NCBI RefSeq assembly: GCF_001039355.2
Contig: NW_019775773.1
Location: forward strand, 188,001-218,868
From: Lingula anatina
Lineage: Eukaryota; Brachiopoda; Lingulata; Lingulida; Lingulidae
Reading direction: 5' to 3'
Length of the DNA: 30,868 bases
In this document: piece by piece, positions 22,752-30,868 of the stretch
How the letters are laid out: each line of letters begins with the position of its first letter
Numbering within the stretch: position 1 is the first letter of the stretch
Made by a program: the position numbers and the translations under genes
Notes under the pieces: model-generated
The model's database searches: none
Told to the model about the DNA's origin: nothing
The model's input: only the letters and a program-made list of their open reading frames with translations

Positions 22752-22968
22752 TGACACTTCCTTGCTACTTTCGCATATGAGTAATGACTGACTTGTTTGA
22801 GACTTTTATACCAATAATTTGCCAATAATTAAATCAATTTAGTTTTGAAAATGATGCACACTGATCCAACTACTGAAATGTAATATATGCTGTAACGTAA
22901 TTATTTATAGCTGACAAGTACTCCATTTCTTTTAGCATTTTTACGAAATGGAAAAACAGCTTATTTAG

Positions 22969-24571
22969 AATGAAATAGGAAGACAGGATATGCTGATGTT
23001 GTCGTACATATGCCTTTCGATGAAAAAGGAAAAGACGGAAGAAAAAAGTATGTATGCACCACAGATTTGAAATTCTAAAGGATCAACTAACCATGCTGTC
23101 AGTGTATGCAGGTGACTTAATGTCTTTCCACAGCAGTATTGGACATAACCGATTTGACATCCTTCTGCACAGAATGACATATGTTAGTAAAATATGGGCG
23201 GTGCCCCGATTCCTTCATGGGAATGTACCAGATTAACTACCAGCCAGCACAATTTTTCCGTGATACACTGTATATGTGCTGTTAACAGAAATGGACTTAT
23301 TGTAGCCTCTGAATCTCAGGTGTATGTGATTTCAAAAAGAACTATATTTATATCTCTCTTACTTATATCTCCAGAATTTTAAGAAATATTGTTTGGATAT
23401 AAAGAATTTTATTAGTAACGCAAGTATTTTTTAATGTTGAGCTTTTTTAGTGTTTAAGTATTTTTAACAGATATCTTCAAGATTTAATGAAAAAAGAAAA
23501 ATTAACGTATTTGCTTTAGAGTCCTTATACAGGCCCGTAGCCAGTAATTTCAAAAGGGGGGGGTTCTTTTTCTGAAAAAGTGGACCTTTTTCCATAAAAA
23601 CTTAATGTACCTAGATCGAATTTTACTCAAAGTAGACCTTTTCCGAGCAAAGGGGCGGTTCTTTTGAACCCCCCGAACTCCCCTGGCTACAGGTCTGTTA
23701 TATAAGCACCACGTCGCTTGCAATCTCATAATATTGTGTGTTTGATGTAATTTAAGTGCCTGTTTCAAATAGTTCTTTGTTTTGTTGATTGCTTGTGATT
23801 ATGTAATATGAGTTTACAGTTATAAGCAATATGTTGCTCGTAATATTTTCGTATAGTGGTCTTTGTCAGTTTTTTGTAATGACGGATTTGTAAAAGATGC
23901 AACTTAATTTTTTTTTTCAAAGTGACATTTAAGCTTTTCACATTGTATGTCCAAATGCGCATACCTATAACCAAATTCTTACAGATATCATACATTGAAT
24001 AAAATAGTTTTTGTATATGTTGACCACGGATCTGCTATTATTAGCAATACTGACTCTAGCCACTAACAACAGATTGGAGGTGTGTTTGGCAAAATTTTGC
24101 CTTGGCGCTTCCATATTTGGAACGTCACAGATCTGTCCCGCTTGTAGCTGCCTTTCCCTCCTTGAGCTGACGTCATCTCGTGCAGACTAGACAAAGAAGC
24201 AAAGTAGATGACGCGGAGTTTGAAGTTTGAACTATGAATACCTTATAATGCATTCGAAAATCATTGCAACAACACAAGCATCTCTCTGCTTTAAATCTGA
24301 TTTTTGGTGCAGCCATTGCGCAGTCCTTATAGGACATACAGTGTAGCTGTCAAACTTTGCATACGACAAGCACGTGTATTGTGTTTATATCTTCAGGAGA
24401 AAATGTTTTTTGATAAGCAAAAAATACAATAACATCTGGCATATCATTTTCTTCTAAAAAGATATTATAAAATTTTCAATTCACATCTTAAATACAGTGA
24501 GTAAAATTAAATAAAGCAAAATTAAATATGCTTTACGTTTGATTTTAGACTAATAAAATTCAACCGCAGAT
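22969..24571 (+). other. 3' UTR and flank of GNAT copy A
   Basis: This is AT-rich non-coding DNA matching copy B. A CpG-bearing stretch at 24030-24240 includes a perfect CRE-like TGACGTCA at 24168-24175, which is TGACGTCC in copy B. It could be a promoter of an unseen transcript, but I can name no exon. Similarity to copy B can be followed to about 24380. Confidence 0.4.
23530..23697. mobile_element. second MITE, TIR CAGGCCCGTAGCCAG, in copy A 3' flank
   Basis: This 168-bp element starts CAGGCCCGTAGCCAG and ends CTGGCTACAGGTCTG, inverted with two mismatches. TTATA flanks it on both sides (23525-23529 and 23698-23702). Copy B has the unoccupied site with one extra TA (near 30190-30205). Inside, a G run and a C run also pair. 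It is non-coding. Confidence 0.85.
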
Positions 24572-25475
24572 TTACTGTTGAACAGTTCCTTTGATGGACG
24601 GATACTCGAAATTGTCGCTGTTCGTCAGGGCCACTGTAAAGCTCCCACTGCAAAGTTATGAATAGTGAGCAAGCTAGCTTTATAGTGCCCTGACACTCGG
24701 GGTAGAATACGCAGACCTTTTGAGGGAACGTGGTGGTATCATCCTGTGGGGATGAAGAGGCAGTCGTCTTTATCCATAGTGACTTCCGACCAAGGTATAT
24801 TCCGAAAGCTTGGAAATTTTTCCATGTCAACTTTCTCAGCATTCACAGAGTTATACCCACGGTCTTTTCTGAAATATCTTTTCCACCAAATCTTTGTACT
24901 TTTCATCAATAAATATTAGTCGCTTGGTTCCATCCATGAGACAGTTGATATTGTCGATATCGTCGCTGTGCAACACTGACTTAGTACCCCCGCTACTAAA
25001 CCACAGCACAGCGTCCTGCAGGATTTTGGTGTAGCCACAACACAAGAGGAGCTTCGGGAGGTGAAACTCCTCCATCATTTTAGTACCCAAACTGTAGACC
25101 ATCTAAATATGAGCTTCTTCGTATAAATTTAGGAAGGTGGACATCGGCACACGCAGCATGCCTCCTTGTCGAGTCTCCTTTCCCTTTTCAATGTCGATCT
25201 TAATATATTTTTAGTTCGTAGATATTTATCAGTCCACAAGTTGAACGTTGGGATACCTTTAGCTTTCCCTTTAAATAGAAGTGGTCTGATGTAGTTGTTG
25301 TAAAATGTCGCCGGGTCGGGTGAAAAGTCTTTGATTTCAACCGTTCCTACCACATGACGTTGAGACCCTAAATACTGTAAATGCCCGCAGGTATCTCCTC
25401 TGCAAAACAAATGGCCACGAGGCCAGCAAATAAGCAGAAAGCAGAGAAAATAAAAACTTGCGACACAACTCCCAT
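24572..25475 (-). pseudogene. intronless JmjC/cupin_8 domain protein pseudogene with signal peptide
   Basis: Intact relatives are 2-oxoglutarate/Fe(II) hydroxylase-fold proteins. Reading from ATG 25473-25475, the first 25 or so residues form a signal-peptide-like stretch (MGVVSQVFIFSAFCLFAG), suggesting a secretory-pathway parent. Family pieces follow in order: the FYNNYIRPLLFKG region, VPMSTFLNLYEEAH, DAVLWFSSGGTKSVLHSDD with the HxD iron-binding pair (His near 24968, Asp near 24962), and NIPWSEVTMDKDDCLFIPTG before YHHV carrying the distal His. Damage: frameshifts near 25385, 25205 and 24855, a TAG at 25103-25105 and a TGA at 24739-24741 where the family has Trp. No introns interrupt the homology, so a retrocopy is likely, although I see no poly-A tail. 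The last plausible stop is TAA 24572-24574. It sits between the two duplication copies. Confidence 0.8.
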
Positions 25476-25689
25476 ATTGTCTACTTGAATGTTGCCCTAC
25501 CGGATAGGACTCGCTTCCTGCAGCTGAGAAGTGGCAGATTTTCTACTTAAGTAAAAATCATGGCAGTAGAGACTAGATCGATTTGAGAATGTGAGATGGC
25601 TCTACGAGCGACAGAAACGGTTAAAATGTAGTCCGTTTTTGTGTGTGTGCATGAAGAAGAGAGAGAGAGAGAGCAGATGCAGATAAATC
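25476..25689. other. short spacer before duplication copy B
   Basis: It contains a short GA microsatellite near 25658-25672 and nothing else supportable. No similarity to the sequence left of copy A (16620-16671) was seen, so 25690 is close to the duplication edge. Confidence 0.5.
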
Positions 25690-26738
25690 TGTCTGAATCT
25701 ATTTGCTATTTGCAATCGCATAAGACAAAATCAACCTAATGTCCACGTTTACAAAAGTTGCATTATGTGCACCAAATGAAACGTTTCATAACTAAACCAG
25801 TCAAATCTTAGTTTACCATAATTCAGAACTCCACACGACTCATCCATTTGTTTTACATGTATGTTTATGTAAAACGTTTAGTTTGTTTCTGTAATAAATT
25901 TTTATCATATAATGTAACACATTGCTGATATCTTTATGTGACTTGTATTTGTAGTGCTGGATATGTAAAACTGTATTACTGGACAGTGGCCTAAATTTCT
26001 TTAAGAATAAACGGTTCACCTGTTTCTTATGTTGACTTCATGCTGGATAATTAATTAACGCATATTTGTAAAGAAAAAACACCAGAGGGTTCACAGAAAC
26101 AAAAACTGGCGTCCTTTGAGAAGAGTGAGAAATTATTTTGAAGCATCTATTCATGCCATTTTGGCTGAGAAATAATCGATTAAAGTTTTAAACACTCAAA
26201 TGTTTCTAAAGGTCTTGTAAATATACATGTATAGATCTGAATAAAACAAATTCAGGACATACGTTGATCGCAGATATATTAATTTATATGAATAATTTTA
26301 AAAATATTATAAAACTAACTCAAAGTATGGAAACGAACGTAAAATGCAGGTTTTCCAGGTGTGTCCCTTTTTCACGATTTGAAAAGACCGATAATGTGTA
26401 AACGACTAAATAAATAAATAAATAAATAAATTAATAAATATATAAACAATTTTATGTTGCTAGAATACGTTGCTCGATAATTAAAATAGCTATTTGTTAA
26501 TGAATACGATGCAGTATAGGCCTGTTGTTTTGATATGTATAGAAAGCTGTCGGGTATTTCCTTTAAGCTAGCTGATTCTTTGGTGATTACATGGATGAGG
26601 TTTCCTATCTGGAAAGGTCTGTTGCGCTTGGAGAAGTAAAGGGTCAATAAGTAGGTAATGCCGGACGTAATACCCGAGATACGAAAAACTGATAAGCTCA
26701 ATGCGTTGTGTGCTCCATATTGAAATACTAACTCTTTC

Positions 26739-26766
26739 CTAGGATCCAAAATATTTTGGATCCTAG
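26739..26766. repeat. 28-bp perfect palindrome upstream of GNAT copy B
   Basis: The half-site CTAGGATCCAAAAT is followed directly by its inverse. The palindrome is flanked by ctctttcc on both sides, while copy A has a single ctctttcc there. The extra sequence is therefore a copy-B gain about 200 bp upstream of the start codon. Confidence 0.9.
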
Positions 26767-26959
26767 CTCTTTCCGAGCGAATTGCGGGGTGAAGATTTGT
26801 TCGTGATGCCTTAATACCCGATCAGTCCTGACCCCTTACTGTGACTGCAATCTAAACACTGTTACTTAGCGGCATGCTGTAAACATTCAACGTCAACGAT
26901 TATTGAAATGTGTGCATACATGTAGGTTCTATTTCTTCGCGTTGTACATAGGCTTCACA

Positions 26960-29612
26960 ATGGCGGGTCTCGTGATAAGCTATCAACCTGAGAGCAATAT
27001 TTTGGGACCTGTGCCTGGGGACGATGGAGGTCCTATAAGGATAAGACCTATGACAGAGCAAGACTCTGAAAACGTCGCGAACTTGCAGATCGAGGCGTTC
27101 CGGGGGAAGGTTGAATGGGCAGTAGGGAAATCTAAGTAAGCTGGAAACCATTACTTATGTAACCTACAGTAGCGACTAGAGGTATTTTAATACATTTGCA
27201 TGATTGCTAGTGCAATACAGATGCAAGCGACACTCTAAAGAGCGTATTCTATTGAAATAAGGGTATAACAGTTGACAATGCCACGTTACTGCAGTATTAA
27301 TATTGTTATATATGACTTGTTGAACGTTCAATCCAGGGGTTCTTGCTTATTTTTAGCTGTGACAGAGCTACATGTACGCATTATAATGGGTCGTATATTA
27401 ACACGATCGCGCGAGCAATCCTACTTAAAGTTAAAATATAATCAGTATATTACTTTGCAGACCATGCTATATATATTGTCCATAGGACCCGTTCATCTCG
27501 TATTCAGCCCGAATATTTGAGAATTCAGGGTTAAAATATGTATTAAACACAAGCATTTGTCCCCGCTTTTCAGTCTTTTTACCTGGGCTCCGTCATGGTT
27601 TCCAGTTTCAACAGTGAATTGTGTTCAGACATTGTTCAGATTGCATCGAAAGGCTTCTCAATCAATAAAACATTTAATTTTCAGTGTCAAACTAAAGAAG
27701 TCTGTAGGAAATACAAAACATGCAAGTCATTATCACGTTTGTTTTGGTGGAGCTCAGCGAATAATTAGTCCATGTTGTCTGTCATGATATGATGACAACA
27801 TTACTGTCCTTCTATATGGAATTTAATCAGTTAAACGACAATCATTATCTTCATTATGACCGATTATGACAAGCATGGTTCTCCACTAAGTAGTTTTAAA
27901 TTATACAAAGTTATTTATATTGACTTTCAGTGTCAATAAAGTGAGTAGAGCGTGGGGCAATGGGTTGAGAAGATCTCCTCAATGGTGGCCCAGATATTTC
28001 GTTGCCGAGTTAAGTGACGAGTTTGGCTGTCATTTTGCTGGCGCAATCGTATTAGGTTTCTATGCAGACAGGAGGTAAGCATTAAGGATGGTATCTTTCT
28101 TACAGACAAAACCAAAAAGAACTCCTCTACTTCTGTCCAAAACAAATAATTTTAATTGAAAATATTTGCTTATTCCTTTAAGTCGAACTCCATTCCGTTT
28201 ATTGCCCCATGCTGACGAAACAACAACAATAGTAAGGGCATTCATAGGCTCGATCTATGATATGCATCATATTTTAAATAACGATATAATATGATGCATA
28301 TTTGCACACTTCAGGACCACTAAATTGTCTCTACGTACATGTCAAACTAGTCTTCAATATCAGAAGCAGATATCAGATCAAATTCTGAGCTGTGACAGGA
28401 GGGGTTTCTTCTCAGATTGAAAAACGAGTCATGGATGTTAAAGTTATATCTTTCCAAACCACTTTAGGCCTAAGTGACAGAATACAGAAAAAGGGGTATC
28501 CAAACTGGAATCTGTACACGTCAAATTCTAAGAGGTTTTTATTTTCAGCTTGCCAGAACCACATTTCGACACGAATGGACTTAGTTGCAAAGTCCTATGT
28601 GGGTATGTACTGGAACTCTTATTTGTGTCTCATCTGAAATGTCAACTTTCCGCTCTCTGTTCAACCAACAGTAAAATAACTACAGTCTACAGGCTTGGTT
28701 TCTCAAATGATTTATGGAAAAGCAAAGAAATAACGAACCTTGATTAGTAAAAGGTGTGGATTCCTTTGCAGAATGGCGTGTATGGACATGGCTCTTGCTG
28801 AAAAAAAATCAGATCCAAGCAAGGGTTACGTGGAGACTATATGTGTAGAATCCAAGTATCGTGGAAAGGGGATTGGCAAAGTGCTTCTGGACAGAGCGGA
28901 ATACGAAGCGAAAGCAATGGGATGCAGGGTATTTATATGGAATCTTTCTCCTCTCCTTCCTCCCTACCTCTCTCTCTCTCTCTCTCTCTCTCGTGCTTTT
29001 AACTTGAATGTATTGCATCTTCTGTATATTCAGATATATTTGACATGCAATGTTTTTGTTTTGTTTACAGTCCATCTATCTAAAGGTAAAACGAACAAAT
29101 CGAGCAAAGAACCTGTATGAGCGTCAGGGCTATAGAGTGACAAAGGACCATGATGGTTGCTGTTGCACATATTGTGCAGTTGGAATCAGGGTAAGGGCTG
29201 TTATAAACATGTACGCCATGGTTTATCACATGCTTACATATATATGTAGACATCTTTATATTTGAGGGGAGGGTAAAGGCAAAACATGTGCTTTTTGGGG
29301 CCCCTGTTAACTGGGTCTTGTTCCACAAGGTTATATCTTTAGAACTTACTTGTCTTAAATGAAATATTTGGCATACAGAACTGGATGGGGTCCCCTGACA
29401 CCTCCCTGCTACTTTCGCATATGAGTAATGACTGACTTGTTTGAGACTTTTATACCAATAATTTGCCAATAATTAAATCAATTTAGTTTTGAAAATGATG
29501 CACACTGATCCAACTACTGAAATGTAATATATGCTGTAACGTAATTATTTATAGCTGACAAGTACTCCATTTCTTTTAGCATTTTTACGAAATGGAAAAA
29601 CAGCTTATTTAG
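26960..29612 (+). CDS. GNAT-family N-acetyltransferase, copy B, intact, 209 aa
   Basis: Five exons: 26960-27135, 27931-28074, 28772-28928, 29071-29190, 29580-29612 (TAG 29610-29612), with GT-AG introns and consistent phases. GNAT enzymes move an acetyl group from acetyl-CoA to an amine; the substrate here is unknown. Motif A is seen as VESKYRGKGIG, with the R-x-x-G-x-G loop at residues 137-142, and motif B as NLYERQGY near 173-180. The N-terminal IRIRPMTEQD is the usual first strand and helix. A Cys cluster (GCCCTYC, about 188-194) is unusual. No signal peptide or membrane segment is seen, so it is probably cytosolic. The ATG at 26960 lies in the same context as copy A. A short upstream ORF (atgtgtgcatacatgtag) lies in the leader. 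By hand count it differs from copy A at 25 of 630 coding bases and 13 residues, plus the one-base indel. AATAAA near 30480 may end the transcript. Confidence 0.88.
28260..28301. repeat. hairpin in intron 2 of copy B
   Basis: This is the counterpart of the copy A hairpin, with the same 17-base arms and one mismatched pair. Confidence 0.8.
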
Positions 29613-30868
29613 AATGAAATAGGAAGACAGGATGTGCTGATGTTGTCGTACATATGCCTTTCGATGAAAAAAGGAAAAGACGGAAGGAAAAAGTATATAT
29701 GCATCCACAGATTTGAAATTCTTAAGGATCAACTAACCATGCTGTAGATGTATACAGGTGACTTAATGTCTTACCATAGCAGTATTGGAGATAACCGATT
29801 TGACATCCTTCTGTACAGAATGACATATGTCAATAAAATAAGGGCGGTGCCCCAATTCCTCCATGGGAGTTTACCAGATTAACTACCAGCCAGCACAATT
29901 TTCTGTGATACACTGCCAGCACAATTTTCTGTGATACACTGTTTATGTGCTGTTAACAGAAATGGACTTATTGTAGCCTCTGAATCTCAGGTGTATGTGA
30001 TTTCAAAAAGAACTATATTTATATCTCTCTTACTTATATCTCCAGAATTTAAAGAAATATTGTTTGGATATAAAGAATTTTATTAGTAACGCAAGTATTT
30101 TTTAATGTTTAGCTTTTTAGTGTTTAAGTATTTTTAAAAGATATATTCAAGATTTAATGAAAAAAGAAAAATTAACGTATTTGCTTTAGAGTCCTTATAT
30201 ATAAGCACCACATCGCTTGCAAGTCTCATAAATTTAAGTGCCTGTTTCAAATAGTTCTTTGTTTGGTTGATTGCTTGTGATTATGTAATATGAGTTTACA
30301 GTTTTATGCAATATGTTGCTCGTAGTATTTTCGTATAGTGGTTTTTGTCAGCATTTTGTAATGACGGATTTGTAGAAGATGCAACTTAATTTTTTTTTCA
30401 AAGTGACATTTAAGCTATTCACATTGTATGTCTAAATGCGCATACCTATAACAGAATTCTTACAGATATCATACATTTGAATAAAAATAGTTTTTATTTA
30501 TGTTGACCACGGATCTGCTATTATTAGCAATACTGACTCTAGCCACTAGCAACAGATTGGGGGTGTGTTTGGCAAAAATTTGCCTGGGGCGCTTCCATAT
30601 TTGGAACGTCACAGATCTGTCCCGCCTGTAGCTGCCTTTCCCGCCTTGAGCTGACGTCCCCTCGTGCAGATGAGACAAAAAAGCAAAGAGGCTGACGCAG
30701 AGTTTGAAGTTTGAACTAAGAATACCTTAATGCATTCGAAAATCATTGCAACAACACAAGCATCTTTCTCTTTTAAATCTGATTTTTGATGCAGCCATTG
30801 CGCAGTCCGTACATGACATACAGTGTAGCTGTCAAACTTTGCATACGGCAAGCACGTGTATTGTGTTT
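29613..30868 (+). other. 3' UTR and flank of GNAT copy B
   Basis: It is non-coding and collinear with 22969-24380. The empty site of the second MITE is at about 30190-30205. No further gene is visible before the window ends. Confidence 0.5.
29889..29940. repeat. 26-bp tandem duplication in copy B
   Basis: The unit gccagcacaattttctgtga followed by tacact occurs twice in direct succession (29889-29914 and 29915-29940). Copy A has one unit near 23245. Confidence 0.95.

Larger units (their letters stand above)
20101..22968 (+). pseudogene. GNAT-family N-acetyltransferase, copy A, frameshifted
   Basis: Five exons: 20101-20276, 21089-21233, 21958-22114, 22245-22364, 22936-22968 (TAG 22966-22968). 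All splice sites are GT-AG and the structure matches copy B exactly, except that exon 2 is 145 nt instead of 144. The extra base is in a T run at 21180-21183 (four T, against three in copy B), after residue 90. The shifted frame reads to a TGA at 21985-21987 in exon 3, giving about 116 residues and losing the RGKGIG acetyl-CoA-binding motif. The downstream exons remain otherwise intact, and other differences are modest. Either this is a young pseudogene or the base is a homopolymer error. A four-codon upstream ORF (ATG 20059-20061) precedes the start in the 5' leader. Likely 3' end: AATAAA near 23996. Confidence 0.85.
16672..24380 (+). repeat. segmental duplication, copy A
   Basis: Copy A matches copy B in the same orientation and order: 16672-16810 to 25690-25825, 17787-18226 to 25831-26217, and about 19700-24380 to about 26535-30868. 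Upstream of 16672/25690 the copies share nothing obvious. Copy A alone holds 16815-17785, a CpG-rich block 18229-19700 and two MITEs. The right edge lies at or beyond about 24380, because copy B runs off the window. Confidence 0.9.
25690..30868 (+). repeat. segmental duplication, copy B (continues past window)
   Basis: It is collinear with copy A and reaches the last base of the window, where gcacgtgtattgtgttt still matches copy A around 24370. It lacks the copy-A segment 16815-17785, the CpG-rich block and both MITEs. It has its own AT-rich filler at about 26218-26535 with an aaat tetranucleotide run near 26405-26430. Confidence 0.9.

Noticed and set aside
24030-24240. CpG-bearing patch with TGACGTCA as a promoter of a further gene
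   Set aside because: No exon follows in either copy, and the CRE is not preserved in copy B, so I list it only as a note.
1-30868. CRISPR arrays, tRNA or rRNA genes, prokaryotic operons
   Set aside because: No regularly spaced repeats with unique spacers were seen, and no RNA gene was recognised. The gene structures are eukaryotic.

Overview
This is a eukaryotic window, most likely from a marine invertebrate and possibly a mollusc. It is AT-rich, carries small exons with GT-AG introns, microsatellites, MITEs, an LTR element and scaffold gaps, and encodes clearly metazoan proteins. The organism is an inference from gene content and repeat style. Nothing here is prokaryotic: I see no operon, CRISPR array or rRNA.

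Layout. (1) 1-3068 holds a possible 3'-terminal exon of an unrecognised gene, a large crossed inverted repeat (743-1331), microsatellites and otherwise plain AT-rich DNA. (2) 3069-10555, minus strand, is a 15-exon model of ABCB8, a mitochondrial half ABC transporter. It is complete except for the piece that should carry the LSGGQ signature, Walker B and D-loop. That piece should lie in the intron containing a single isolated 'n' at 5296, so an assembly loss is likely. (3) 10556-11222 is a short CpG-bearing head-to-head intergenic region, probably a shared promoter. (4) 11223-15936, plus strand, is an OGFR-like gene (OGFr_N conserved region). A minus-oriented LTR retrotransposon end lies in its second intron, and the rest of that element probably runs into a 788-base N gap.

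(5) From about 16672 the window is dominated by a head-to-tail segmental duplication (copy A about 16672-24380; copy B about 25690 to beyond the window end). Each copy carries a five-exon GNAT acetyltransferase gene encoding 209 aa. Copy B is intact. Copy A has one extra T in exon 2 that destroys the frame before the acetyl-CoA-binding motif. Exons differ at 25 of 630 positions by hand count. Copy A also carries two MITEs with visible target-site duplications and a CpG-rich block of about 1.47 kb, all absent from copy B. Copy B has its own 28-bp perfect palindrome and a 26-bp tandem duplication. (6) Between the copies lies an intronless JmjC/cupin_8 pseudogene on the minus strand (24572-25475) with several frameshifts and stops.

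The genes do not form an evident pathway. ABCB8 and the OGFR-like gene may share a promoter. I found no convincing new biological system. The most informative signals are the structural history of the GNAT duplication and the missing ABC signature block.
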